From Dama dama (lineage: Eukaryota > Chordata > Mammalia > Artiodactyla > Cervidae), in NCBI RefSeq assembly GCF_033118175.1, contig NC_083701.1:69835001-69899000 (forward strand): DNA of 64,000 bases. The letters are read 5' to 3'. Below the pieces are notes generated by a model. That model saw only the letters and a program-made list of their open reading frames with translations, was not told the DNA's origin and did not search any database. The position numbers and the translations under genes are program-made. Positions 44,305-56,499 of this stretch are shown here, piece by piece. Numbering within the stretch: position 1 is the stretch's first letter; each line of letters starts with the position of its first letter.

Positions 44305-45604
44305 TACTCTCAGAAAATTCCAAGTATACAATACTGTATCATTAAGTATAGTCATTATGCTGTACATTTTCATTTGTATGTACATAAGATGATACATACA
44401 TAAGTACAGCATATAGTGCATAAGATCTCCAGAATTTATTCATCTTACATAGCTGAAGCTCTGTTTTCCTTGACCAATTTTTCTCCATTTCCCATCCTCT
44501 GGCCCCTGATAACCACCATTCTATTATCCGCTTCTGTGAATTCAACTGTTTTAGATTCCAACACATAAGTGAAATCATTCAGTGTTTCTCCTGTGTTGCC
44601 TGGCTTATTTCATTTAGCATAATATTCTCCAGGGTCATCCATGTTGTTGCAAATGGCACAATTTCCTTCTTTTTTAAGGATGCATAATATCCCATTGTAT
44701 GTACAGGCTATATTTTTTTTTATTCACATCAATGAACACTTAGGTTGACTCCAAATGTGTGTTATGAAAAATACTGCAGTGAACATGAAATTGCAGATAC
44801 CTCTTCCAGATATGAGATTTATTTCATTTCATTTGGCTCTATACAGAGAAGTGGGGTTTTGGGTCATATTGTAGTCTTGGTCTTAATTTTTTGTAAAACT
44901 TCCACATAATTTTCCATAATGACTACACCAATTTATACTCCCACCAAAAGTATACAAGTATTCTCCACATTCTCACTAACACCTGTTATCTTGTATTATC
45001 TTGATAAAAGTCATTTTAACAGGCATGAAATAATACCTTACTGTGATTTTGATTTGTCTTTCGCTGATGATTTGTGACGTTGAATATTTTCTTATACACC
45101 TGTTGCCTATTTGTGTATCTTCATTTGAGAAATGTCTATTCAGTTCCTTTGACCATTTTTTAATTGGACTCTTTTCTTCCTATTGAGTTGTTTTAGTTCC
45201 TTATATATTTTGGATATTAACTCCTTATCAGATATATGTTTTGAAAATATGTTCTCCCCTTCCTTAAGCTATCTCCTTACTCTATCAGTTATTTCTTTTA
45301 CTGAGCAAAAGCTCCTTTTAGTTTGATGCAATCCCATTTCCCAATTTTTGCTTTTGTTGTCTGTGTTTATGTGGTCATATCCAAAAAATCATTGCTCAGA
45401 CCTATGTCAAGAAATTATTCCCCTATATTTTCTTCCAGTAGTCTTACAATTTCCAGTCTAATATTTATTAACTGTGCATTTTAAAGGAAAAGATTATCAG
45501 ATATGTGAATTATATGCTAATAAAGCTGCTTCATAAAATTCATTTTAAAAAGAATGAATTGATAACTTAAAGGTTATACTGTATTTTAACATACAAAATG
45601 AGAA

Positions 45605-46065
45605 AAAATAGTTGAAACATTATGTGTTCCTAGGACTGTCATAAGAAAGTGTAGCAGACTCAGTGGCTTAAAATAATAGAAATTTATTTTCTCATAGTCT
45701 GGAGGCTAGAAATTTGGAATAAATGTGTTGTCAGACTTGGTTCTTTCTGAGAGCTCTGAGGACCAATCTTTCCCATGCTTATTTTATTGCTTCCAGCAGC
45801 TGTTTGGCATTCTGTGACTTGTAGACGTATCACTCCAACCTGTCTTTACCTTCACATGGCTGTCTTCCCTCCTCATCTCGCTGTCTTCTATTCTTATAAA
45901 GACACCAGTTACATTGGATTGAGACTATTCTAATGATCACATATCAGTATAATTATAATACGTCTGTAAAGGCCTTGCTTCTGAACAAGATCATATTTAC
46001 AGGTACTGGGGATTAGAATTTTAACATACCTTTTGGGGGCCAAAATTCAACCCCATAATAGACTG
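45605..46065 (+). repeat. Old dispersed repeat (unnamed family)
   Basis: 'agactcagtggcttaaaata', 'gaaatttattttctcatagt', 'ctggaggctagaaatttgga', 'ttcttataaagacaccagtt' and 'ttgggggccaaaattcaacc'. This is a very common eutherian interspersed repeat. I do not assign a name with confidence. Confidence 0.7.
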
Positions 46066-47227
46066 TAAGTTATTTCAATTGATCCTCTTATCTAGCCCCT
46101 TGTTTTGAATAGTTTAGTGTTAGAAACAAAGTAGATACTAAATAAATATTCATTGACTGATTAAACCATTCAATCTATATAGCTGTCTACTTTAATTTGA
46201 AAGATCTTTAGGGATAGAGTCTATAATCTTACTTGAATTTATGCCCTAATGTTTAATTAAAAGAGTACTTCCTTCTAATCAAAGGCTTTGTATTTGCATT
46301 CTTTTCCAAAATAATTGCCTAATGGATTGTTTGCTGAATTGATCCAGTCACTTAAGTGGAACCCTGTTAACTGGTCAACTCATTCAAAATGATTTTGAAT
46401 TTAGCCCCGTTGACTCAGCCTTTAAAACAATTTAAGTTAATTTCCTCTTGCTTTGTTCTTTGTAAAAATGAAAAATGTTCTCATAATAACCCTTTATCCT
46501 TCTCATATCCAGGCCAAACAATCCCAAATTCTATAATCTCTCATTCAAGTTCAGACATGGATTTTTAGGGCATTCCAAATAGATAAGAAATGTGCATTTG
46601 ACAATTTTTATTTTAAGAGCAACTAAAGCTCCTTATTATTACACAGTCCTATTTACCTATGTCACTCTACCTTAAAAAGAAAAATACACAAAAATGCCAA
46701 CTGGACTTCTTCAGATACCTAATACTTATTGAAAGGATTTTTACTATAGATCATAAGCCCTTTGCTACTCTTTAATTTCTATTAGATACACAATTTTCTT
46801 GAAATTTCTTCTGTGGCTAAAAGTTACAATCATCTTCTATTGTTAAAAAGCATACCTTGAAACTACCAAAAGTAAACTATTCACCCTTAGGCTATTCCTG
46901 TTTATTATTATAAACATATACCTTTTTTGAACATTCCAAAGGTAATTGAATAAAACATGCCTTAAATTTTATTTTAATTCTTAATTATTTTGCAAAAGGA
47001 TGCTATATCTCACTTCTCTGTTCACATATGTTGAATTTTGAGGCAAGTTAAGAAAATACATCATGGAGGATCCTTCTGCTCTGCGTATTTACATTACTTC
47101 CTGAGTTATCCTGCACCTGTATGTTTCATTTTGAGTAGGTTAGACGTAGAATAAATTTGAATATTGGGCATAAGGTGTATATTGCTTGAGGAGAAACCAT
47201 TTTACTACATATTTTCAAGGCTATAAA
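46066..47227. other. AT-rich DNA; possible L2-like tail near 46105-46160
   Basis: 'gaaacaaagtagatactaaa' followed by 'taaatattcattgactga' resembles an L2/MIR terminus. The remainder holds nothing recognised. Confidence 0.4.
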
Positions 47228-47238
47228 ATGCTTTATTG

Positions 47239-47583
47239 GGCTTCCCTTGTGGCTCAGTCGTAAAGAATCTGCCTGAGAATGGAGGAAACCTAGGTTCCAT
47301 CCCTGGTCCAAGAAGATCCCACATGCTGTGGAGCAGCTAAGCCTGTGTGCCACGACTACTGAGTCTGTGCTCTAGAGCCCAGGAACCACAACTACTGAGC
47401 ATTTGTGCTGAAGCCCATGCACCCCAGAACCCGTGCTCCCCAAGAGAAGCCCGCACGGTGAGAAGCCTGTACCTCGCAGCTGCAGAGTCGCAGCTCCTGC
47501 AACTAGGGGAAGCCCATCATCAGCAAGACTCAGCACAGACAAAATTACACAAATTAAAAGATTAAATTATTTTTTTAAAAAAG
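47239..47583 (+). mobile_element. CHR-type SINE, sense, full length
   Basis: tRNA head 'ggcttcccttgtggctcagt', body with 'ccacaactactgagcatttg' units, and an AT-rich tail. Exact TSD ATGCTTTATTG (47228-47238 and 47584-47594). Confidence 0.96.
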
Positions 47584-47594
47584 ATGCTTTATTG

Positions 47595-49334
47595 ATTCAG
47601 GTTCATTTACAAAACAGGAAGTATAAATGGAGCCGATCATTTTAAGGGGCTGTAAATGGTTTTTTAGAGTATTATATATGTATAAGAAAATATCTAAAAG
47701 TATTTCATGTTGTTTCTGAGAAACACTTTATTCAATTTGGAGAAATTAACCATGAGAAAGAATTATGTTTCTCTAAATAAAAAGATTTTCTTAAAAGCGA
47801 CCTGAAGAAAAGATTTAGAATGATGTTTTTCTTTATTTTTTACTTTCAGTAAAATTTTTCTTTTACTTTCAAAATTTTTTTCCTTACTTTTTACTTCCAA
47901 TCCTGTGGATTGGGAGTCTCTCACAGATCTGGATATCCTTTGATTCAATTCGTATCTCTGGATTCTGTTCCTAGCTCCTATTTATCCTACCTTCTCCCAT
48001 GGTTCTACATTTAATTCTCTTAAAGTAGCAGGCTGATTCCACTAATGCAACTTTTTGTACTGTGTACTGAGGCCATTTGCCTAGATTAAAAGAGGGGGTA
48101 GAGAAGACTAACATAGCCTATTAGTCTAGTGATTGATGGTTTCATAAAGCAGAATATACAACATTCTATCTTTTACCAAGAATTAGACTTCAGATTTACA
48201 TTTTTTTCTCCTAATACAAGCAGTAAGCTGATTCTGTGTGTGCAGTTATTATTAACAATGTCCATATGAATTACCCAATTCTCTTAACAGTAATAATAAC
48301 AGCCAACACATATGGAGTATCTAGTAAAATTACTATAGTAGCAATTCACATGAGCACCAATAAGGGCCTTATATACTTTATGTTAGATATAATTATGTCC
48401 CATCTCCTGAAATGAGAGTACTTTGAAAACAGAGATCATGACCCACTCATCCAGTACCTTAAAAATGTATTCTAAAAAATAAAATTCAATAAATACTTAC
48501 TGCTGTTTACTTCTGATTTTAATTGTATATATTACAAATAAAGTTGAAATTCTCGTATACTCTTCCCTCCCAAGAGAAAATCAGTATTATAAATTCAGTG
48601 TTTAATTTTCCTAAAGATATTTTTATACTTTTTCAATATAATAGTTTATATATCCATATGCAAGATAATATTGCTTTGGCAAGTAATTAAACAATACAAA
48701 TGATATCATATAAAGATATTATTTTATAACATTTTGTCCAACTTTACATTTTTTAAATATATCTATGTTGGGTTGGTTTTAGCTTTAGTTAATTGATTTT
48801 AAATGCGGCATAGCAACATTATTTGACTATACCTAAAGGTTGAATTTTGCCAAATGTTTATTATCCATTGATATAATTATGCTTTTTTTATCTAATCTAT
48901 TAATGTATTGTGTTATAACATTTTGTTTCTGGTGGTGAATTATTCTTTCATTCTAGGAATACAGTTTAAATTCTATTCTGTCTGATATTAACCAAGCTAA
49001 AATAATTTTCATTGATTATTATTTTAGAGTACATACTCAGCTATCCCTATATTTTTTCTCTTCTTGATTACAATTCTTCTACATATTCTATTAATAGCAA
49101 TGTATTTTAGTCCAGTTTGATTGTGATTGATATATTGTCCATATCTCTCTTTTCTTTCACTTTACAGTTACAATGTTGTGTTGGCCTATTGTCTCTAACA
49201 TTATTCACTTATAGATTGTTAATGTCTTCTAATGCTTTTTAATTTTCTATACTAATTTGTAAGTTATTGATTTCCTTTTATAGTAGTTACTTTAAATTTT
49301 TGATATAAAAACTTAGTTTAAAATTTTCTTCGGT
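47595..49334. other. AT-rich DNA; weak antisense L1 traces near 48880-48990
   Basis: 'tctattaatgtattgtgtta' and 'tctttcattctaggaataca' resemble antisense L1 ORF2. The rest is unassigned. Confidence 0.35.
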
Positions 49335-51335
49335 GACGAGGCAAACCAAAACTTGGAAAAAATACTTGCAAAGTAGGTATCCAAAAAGAACTTTTACTCA
49401 AAATATGCAGAAAACTTTCTAAACTCAACAGCAAGGGAACAAATAACCCAATTTTTTTTTTACCCAATTTTTAAAATAGGTAAAGGATCTAAACAGAAAC
49501 CTTCCAAGAAGACATACAGAGGGAAAATAGCAAATGAAAAGATGTGCAACATCATAAATCATCAGGGAGCTGCAAACTAAAAAAATACTACACACCCATT
49601 AGAATGGCTAAAATTAAAAAAAAAAAAAAAAAATTGATGATACCAAATACTGGCAAGGTTGTGGAGTAACAAGAACTCTCATTTATTGCTGGTAGGGCTG
49701 CAAAATGGGTGCAATCATTTTGAGAGACATTTCTTACAAAGCTGAACATAGTCTTATCTTAGAATTCAGTAGTTGTCCTCCAGATAGTTACTTAATTGCG
49801 ATCAAAATATATGTCTGCACAAAAGTCTGTGCATGAATGTTTATATCAGCTTTATTCATAATCACCCTAAACTGAAACCAACCAATATGTCTCCAATAAG
49901 TAAATGGTTAAACAAACTATGGTACATCTACACACACACATACACACAGTACACACATACAATATAATATTCAGTTCAGTTCAGTTCAGCCACTCGGTCG
50001 TGTCTGACTCTTCGCCCATGAACTGCAGCACACCAGGCCTCCCTGTCCATCACAACTCCCAGAGTTTACTCAAACTCATGTCCATTGAGTCAGTGATGCC
50101 ACCCAACCATCTCATCCTCTGTTGTCCCCTTCTCCCACCTTCAACCTTTCTCAGCATCAGGGTCTTTTCAAATGAGTCAACTCTTCACATGAGGTGGCCA
50201 AAGTATTGGAGTTTCAGCTTCAGCATCAGTTCTTCCAATGAACACCCAGGACTGATCTCCTTTAGGATGGACTGGTTGGATCTCCTTGCAGTCCAAGGGA
50301 CTCTCAAGAGTCTTCTCCAACACCACAGCTCAAAAGCATCAATTCTTTGGTGGCTCAGCTTTCTTCATAGTTCAACTCTCACATCCATACGTGACTACTG
50401 GAGAAACCATAGCCTTGACTAGACGGACCTTTATTGGCAAAGTAATGTCTCTGCTTCTTAATATGCTATCTAGGTTGGTCATAACTTTCCTTTCAAGGAG
50501 TAAGCATCTTTTAATTTCATGGCTGCAGTCACCATCTGTAGTGATTTTGGAGCCCAAAGAATAAAATCTGCCACTGTTTCCACTGTTTCCCCATATTTCC
50601 CATGAAGTGATGGGACCAGATGCCATGATCTTAATTTTCTGAATGTTGAGCTTTAAGCTTTTTAACTCTCCTTTTTCACTTTCATCAAGAGGCTCTTTAG
50701 TTCTTCACTTTCTGCCATAAGGGTTGTATCATCTGCATATCTGAGGTTTTGATATTTCTCCCGGCAATCTTGATTCCAGCTTGTGCTTCATCCAGCTCAA
50801 TATAACATTATTCTGTCATAAAAAAATTGAGCCATCAAACCATGAAAAGAACCTTAATTTCACATTGATACATAAAAGAAGCCAGTCTGAAAAGTCTACA
50901 TACTGTATAAATTCAACCATATGACAGTTTGAAATAGACAAAACTATAGAGACCATAAAAACATCATGCTTGCCAAGGATTCCAAGAGAAGGAGGTATGA
51001 AATGAATAGCTTGAATACATATTTTTCAGGATGGTGACACTATTTCATATAAAACTAATGATGGATATATGTTATTATGCATTTTTTCAAAACCCCTAGA
51101 ACTGTATAACATGAAGAAGAAAACTTTTATTGACTATAGTTAATAACAGTGTTTCAAAATTGGCTCATTTATTGAAACAAATGCATCACACTAACACAAG
51201 ATATTAATAATGGGCCAAAGCTGAACGTATCCCCATCTGAGTGGGGATGAGGGATTAAGGGGCAGTAGTGTGGTAGGTATCCTGTGTGCTACCAGTTCAA
51301 TTATTCTATAAACCTGAAACTATTAAAAAACAGTC
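49335..51335 (+). mobile_element. L1M LINE, sense, split by BovB
   Basis: Pieces 49335-49971 and 50810-51335. 'aaccaaaacttggaaaaaat', 'tactggcaaggttgtggagt' and 'tctccaataagtaaatggtt' precede the insertion. 'atggatatatgttattatgc', 'caaaattggctcatttattg' and 'cctgaaactattaaaaaa' follow it. Frames are dead. Confidence 0.88.
49972..50797 (-). mobile_element. BovB 3' fragment, antisense, in L1M
   Basis: From 'cagttcagttcagttcagcc' to 'gcttgtgcttcatccagct'. TSD CAATATAATATT (49960-49971) / CAATATAACATT (50798-50809). It encodes only frame-broken RT C-terminal pieces (for example 50372-50626, minus). Confidence 0.96.
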
Positions 51336-51359
51336 TATTAATTATCTTTTAATTATGTT

Positions 51360-51720
51360 AGTTCATCTACATATATATAGCCTACTTTGACAAAGGTGTC
51401 AAGTTAATTGAATGGAGAGATAATTTTGGTTTTGTCAAATTGGGCTAGAACATATATAAGCAAAAAAAAAAAAGGTGGGAGGACCTCAATGCTTACCTAA
51501 TAAGATACAAAATAGCAACTTGAAAAGAGTCACAGACCTAAAGGTATAATTTAAAATTGTAAAACTCTGGTAGGAAATGTGGGAGAAAAATCTTCATGAT
51601 GTTAGATTAGGCAATAATTTCTTAGTTTGCACAAAAAGTGAAAATCATAAGAAAAAACTGACAAATTGGACTTCATCAAAATACAAAATTGATTACCAGA
51701 TGCACCACCTAAAGCTCTTT
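51360..51720 (+). mobile_element. L1 ORF2 fragment, sense
   Basis: 'gcctactttgacaaaggtgt', 'agtcacagacctaaaggtat', 'aaaatcttcatgatgttaga' and 'attggacttcatcaaaatac' follow the L1 ORF2 order. Confidence 0.8.
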
Positions 51721-51765
51721 CCCCCTGGGAGAATTTCTACTCACAATCTCCTTTGGGGCCAGTTC

Positions 51766-52250
51766 TGAGACATTATTTTGTCAACAAAGGTCCATCTAGT
51801 CAAGGCTATGGTTTTTCTGGTGGTCATGTATGGATGTGAGAGTTGGATGATAAAGAAAGCTGAGCACTGAAGAATTGATACTTTTGAACTGTGGTGTTGG
51901 AGAAGACTCGAGAGTCCCTTGGGCTGCAAGGAGATCCAACCAGTCCATCCTAAAGGAGATCAGTCCTGGATGTTCATTGGAAGGACTGATGTTGAAACTG
52001 AAACTCCAATACTTTGGCCACCTGATGCGAAGAGCTGACTCATTGGAAAAAACCCTGATGCTGGGAAAGATTGAGGGCAGGAGGAGAAGGGAACGACAGA
52101 GGATGAAATAGTTGGATGGCATCACTGACTCGATGGACTTGGGTTTGGGTGGATTCTGGGAGTTGGTGATGGACAGGGAGGCCTGGCGTGCTACAGTTCT
52201 TGGGGTTGCAAAGAGTCAGACACAACTGAGCAACTGAACTGAACTGAATT
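51766..52250 (+). mobile_element. BovB 3' fragment, sense
   Basis: 'acattattttgtcaacaaag' to the (CTGAA)n-type end 'actgaactgaactgaattg'. The frame at 51875-52111 reads the BovB C-terminal LKLQYFGHLMRRADSLEKT segment. It lies about 970 bp from the oppositely oriented BovB at 49972-50797. Confidence 0.95.
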
Positions 52251-52359
52251 GAGCAATCCATTTTCAACTTTAATTCACAGAGTCAACTCATCCCTAAATT
52301 ATGTTGTAACTCTCTCCTTCTTCCTCATCCAGTAATAAGAAACCTCCAATGTGATCATA

Positions 52360-53400
52360 GGTGATGGGTGACATGGGGCCTGGGCCACTTGCTTTTGAAG
52401 CTTTCATGCAGCTCTTGGCCCCAATCTTGCCTAATCCCATTTCCACATTCTTAAAGAATTATACAGAGCTTTATAAATGTAACATGATGGTTCTGACAGA
52501 ACACAGTCCATGAGGGTCTGTTGTAATCACATAGTTATTTGACTTCCCATCATCAGAGGCTTCCTCTCAACCAGGGCCCAGTAGTATGCCAGAGATTGTT
52601 TTTAAAATGGAGCATAGTTTTCTGCAATGGATGGCATGGCCTTACTCCAAAATCCTTGGAGTCTAGGTTATGATTTTCCTACTGGGGCTTGCCTTAAATT
52701 CCATAGTCTTTTCCCACCACATATACCTATCACATATCATTAGATCGACAAAGTTATATGGTCCAAATAGCAGAATATCTTCCACTATAGCCTAGGTCTG
52801 CTGTAGGACTCTGTCCTGCTCTGAGCTCAGCTTGCTAAATGGATCAAAGTGATATTCTCATGTGTGAAATATGCTTCTTCCAGAATGCAAAGAAGCCTAC
52901 TAAGCATTGTGCTTCCTTCGCACTGATGGCAAAAGCCATCCAATTTAATGGTCCGTATAGTTACTACTTCCTGTAAATCTCTGGGAGCCTGAGATCTTTT
53001 CCTTGTCCGTGTACTCTGTTCTGGGAAGTGGTAACTGAAAGTTGCTCAGTCATGTCCAACTCTTTGTGATCCCATGAACTACACAGTCCATGGAATTCTC
53101 CAGGCCAGAATACTGGAGTGGGTAACCTTTCCCTTCTCCAGGGGATCTTCCCAACCCAGGGATTGAAGCCAGGTGTACTGCATTACGGCAGATTCTTTAC
53201 CAGCTGAGCCACAAGGGAAGCCTGTTCTGCTGGTGTTCATTTCCAGCTCACTACTGATAAAAATTTAACTCTTCCACTGCTACATCATTCTAGGGATTAT
53301 CTACTGACCAGCAGTGATGGAGTTCTCACCATCAGCTGGTCAATGAGTGACCCAGCTCTAATATCCCATTTTAGAGTCTGTTTCCTGGGACTATTTCTGG
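52360..53400 (-). mobile_element. ERV-L-like pol remnant, antisense, split by Bov-tA
   Basis: 52360-53015 follows the antisense order I associate with ERV-L pol: 'tctgcaatggatggcatggc', 'cttactccaaaatccttgga', 'ggggcttgccttaaattcca', 'cagaatgcaaagaagcctac', 'taagcattgtgcttccttcg'. 53230-53400 may be a continuation but is weaker. No open frame of note. Family assignment is by recall and should be searched. Confidence 0.6.
53024..53222 (-). mobile_element. Bov-tA SINE, antisense
   Basis: 'agttgctcagtcatgtccaa' through 'ggccagaatactggagtggg' to the complement of the tRNA head, 'gctgagccacaagggaagc'. Short duplication CTGTTCTG at both ends (53016-53023 and 53222-53229). Confidence 0.95.
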
Positions 53401-53424
53401 TTGCAAATTTTTCTAGGTCAGGAT

Positions 53425-53735
53425 CCCTGGAAACAGACTCTGAGACAGAGATTTTCATGCTAAAGATTTTTGAGAAATGTTGTAAGAGAAAAGGAAAGCA
53501 GACCTGAGCTTAAGGAGAAACTGAATTGAGAGACAATTACAACAGAGACTTCAGCAGATCCCATGAGATGTTATAGATTGAGGTGACACTTCAGAGTTGT
53601 CCAATTCTGACACAAAACAGCCAGACCTTTGAATTCCCACATCAACCAATTATTGGATATGGGCTGCCCCCAGAAAGGGGTTTAACCTTGGGTGAAGGAA
53701 CAATTCAATGATAGAGTATCAGCTTTGAAGCATCC
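53425..53735 (+). repeat. LTR-like dispersed repeat, copy B
   Basis: Partner of 12815-13135: 'ctggaaacagactctgagac', 'aaggagaaactgaattgaga', 'cagagttgtccaattctgac', 'ggatatgggctgcccccaga'. It adjoins the ERV-L-like remnant and could belong to it. Confidence 0.6.
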
Positions 53736-53989
53736 AATACTCTGAACACTATGGAAATTTTTCTGAAAAGTCTTAAGTCACCCAATAGTTCTATTTTTCT
53801 CAGATCACAAAACTCTTTGTCTATGCTAACACACTTACTGCCCCTACTTTTGTTCTCAAAAAATATACAAAAATGTGATTCATTTTCCAGTTAGTATATT
53901 ACTGAATTTGCTAATTTTCTTAAATTGTTTGCACACATTCCATCCCTTCCTGTTTAACAGTTCTTTTAGCATCTGACTGTTGCAATCTC

Positions 53990-54700
53990 CCTTAGTCTCT
54001 GTATGCCTGAAATGTCTTCATTTTCACCTCAGTATTACATGGTAATTTAATTAGGTATAAAACTTTAGACTGACCATTATTTTCCCTTACTGAATATATT
54101 GATACACCTCTGATAAATACTGTTTGTGGGGAAGAATTTTGCTACCAGAATAATTGTTCTTCCTTTGCATTTGCTGCAATGTGCTCTTTTCCTTCTGGTA
54201 CTGTTATCAGATGTATTCAGGGGCCTGTCAGTTTATTCTCCAGGTATCTAAAATGCTCTTTCATATTCATATTTTTCATCTCTAACTCTGTTGCTTTCTG
54301 GGTGAATTATTCATTACTTGCTTCCAGTTTACTAATTCATCTTTGCCTGTGTCTAATCTAGAGTGTATTTCATCAATGGAGTTTTTAAATCCACTGGCTA
54401 TATTATTCATTTTCAAGATTTTTAATTACCCTTTTTTAAACCCACTCCTTTTTTGCTTCATTTTATCCTGAGTTTATTATTTCTTTGTTCTTCATGGATG
54501 TGATCCCTTCATTCATCTCCCTGAATGTACTAAACATTTATTTTTAAATATTTATCAGATTGTTTTACTACATTAACTTTTATGAACTGGATTAATACAG
54601 AAAGTTTATATTTTCTTGATTATTTTCTCAGTATTAGGGTTTTTTCCCCCACTTATGCCTGTAGGAATTCTCAGCTATCTCCAGCATTTCTTTCTCTGGC
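53990..54700 (-). mobile_element. Old L1M fragment, antisense (tentative)
   Basis: 'tgcctgaaatgtcttcattt', 'taggtataaaactttagact', 'gaccattattttcccttact' and later text resemble the antisense of an L1M upstream region. Very diverged. Confidence 0.5.
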
Positions 54701-55083
54701 TTTTCTTCCATGTTCAGTTTTGTAGAACTTCTACCCTCTTCCCCAAGACTCTCATGGCAGAGCCATATCCTACATTGATGATTAAGTATTACAGAACAGA
54801 GACATGCAGAATTTAACAGTTTCTGTCACAAGGTCATCTTAAAGCTTGATTCCATTTCTCGCCACAAGGCTGTGTTTGCTCCTTCTGTCTCCCATGGCTT
54901 CATACAAGCCATACTTTTATTCCTTTTGCAAGAGGGCTCCCATTACACAGCCCCTGGCTCCAATGAGTGAGCTTGACTCCCCTCTCCCACCTCACACTGG
55001 GCAATTCACCTCACGAGCATGAACCACCAGGTCTGATACCCAGAAGCTGGAACTGGCAAATCTAGTTCTTCATCTGCAACTGT

Positions 55084-55488
55084 CCAGTTCAGTTCAGTTC
55101 AGTTGCTCAGTCGTGTCCAACTATTTGCAACCCCATGGACCACAGCACGCCAGGCCTCCCTGTCCATCACCAGCTCCTGGAGTTTACCCAAACTCATGTC
55201 CCTCAAGTTGGTGATGCTATCCAACCAACTCATCCTCTGTCATCCCCATCTCCTCCTGCCCTCAATCTTTCCCAGCATCAGGGTCCTTTCCAATGAGTCA
55301 GCTCCTTGCATCAGGTGGCCAAAGTATTGGAGTTTCAGCTTCAGCATCAGTCCTTCCAATGAACACCCAGGACTGATCTGCTTTAGGATGAACTGGTTGG
55401 ATCTCCCTGCAGTCCAAGAGACTCTCAAGAGTCTTCTCCAACACCACAATTCAAAAGCATCAATCCTTCAGAGCTCAGCTTTCTGTAT
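55084..55488 (-). mobile_element. BovB 3' fragment, antisense, 405 bp
   Basis: From 'cagttcagttcagttcagtt' to 'gagctcagctttctgta'. Exact 12-bp TSD ATCTGCAACTGT (55072-55083 and 55489-55500). Near consensus. Confidence 0.97.
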
Positions 55489-55679
55489 ATCTGCAACTGT
55501 ACTGACCACCAAACCTTTCTATTTTGTACCTATTCCACAAAGATGCTTACTTTGTTTCATTTTATTGTTTTCAGTAAACTATATCTTTTTAAATGTTTGT
55601 GTTTAAAGTTTTATCTATCATCACTTTATATTTGAAACAGAAGGATGCTTCAAAGTGTAAATTTACAAGGCCATCTTGC

Positions 55680-56440
55680 ATGAAACTCAATAAACATTTA
55701 TTTTCAAATATTTGTTGAGTGAATAAATGAAATGCTCTTTGCATTCTTAACAGTCCCCCTGAGCCTTTGTTCTGCCATTCTCTCAACCTGGAATGAACAT
55801 TGCCTCTTGTCAACCCTACTCATTATTTAAATATTATCTCCCCTAAGAGATTTCCCTAATGACCACAAGCCCTACACAAAATTATCCTCACTCTTTTTTC
55901 ATTGCATTTATTGCAAACTTCTTTTATAGTATATTTCAGATTATAAAACAGTTATTCTTAATTCTGCCACCTCGACTAATTGCAAAAGTCCATCTTAAAC
56001 TATATTTTTTGTACCTTACACAATAAATCGCAGTTTTATGTGTTCCAATATTTATAAAATGAATTGCTATGAATCACAAATCAATAGAACATACTACTTT
56101 AATCACTAAGCTTTTTTTTATTCTAAGATTTGAAAATATTTTACATTAATCAAAGCAGTGTTAGGCCTATTTTATGTGCTGCATCAGTATTTTGGGGGAA
56201 ATTTGTGATTTAAATTCTACAATGAATGATAGAAAAGAAAAAAGAAAAGTACCATAAAGAAAAAAGAAGTATTTAAAAGAAAAAAAGAAGCTTATCATAG
56301 AAAAATTTTTTTCCTGAACAACTTTAGCAACCTTGGCCTAGACTTTCTAAAGGAGAAAGATTATGTCTTAAGGGTGTTTTTATCGCTAATGCTTGGCATA
56401 GCACCTGGTACAAAGTAGACCCTCAATGAATGTTATTGAG
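55680..56440 (+). mobile_element. L2-like LINE pieces
   Basis: An L2-like tail at 55685-55735 ('aaatatttgttgagtgaata'), an L2 interior at 55765-55990 ('caacctggaatgaacattgc', 'ctaagagatttccctaatga') and a second tail at 56370-56440 ('taatgcttggcatagcacct'). Confidence 0.65.
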
Positions 56441-56499
56441 CTAAAATGCAGACTGTTTCCCTGTCAATTGTGAGTAAATTGTTATTTGTACAGTGTCTA

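Larger units (their letters stand above)
43787..45467 (-). mobile_element. L1 LINE, antisense, inserted into the L1M
   Basis: Antisense L1 3' UTR and ORF2 end: 'gtatagtcattatgctgtac', 'agtgaaatcattcagtgttt', 'catccatgttgttgcaaatg', 'ttggactcttttcttcctat', 'gtatctgtgt'-type text to 'tttccagtctaatattt'. Flanked by a 15-bp TSD with two mismatches (43772-43786 / 45468-45482). It contains a SINE remnant and a younger L1. Confidence 0.88.
42580..45545 (+). mobile_element. Old L1M LINE, sense, split by a 1.68 kb insertion
   Basis: Two pieces, 42580-43786 and 45468-45545. The first covers the ORF2 end: 'ttgatttctgacaaggatgc', 'aatgagcaaaagacttgaat', 'ttggaaaacagtttgacact', ending 'cttaactgtacactttttt'. 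The second gives the tail, 'gtgaattatatgctaataaa' followed by 'gctgcttcataaaattc'. The junction carries a duplicated TTAACTGTACACTTT/TTAACTGTGCATTTT. Confidence 0.88.

Noticed and set aside
47347..47645. Overlapping 72- and 70-codon frames
   Set aside because: Both lie within a CHR SINE with exact TSDs.
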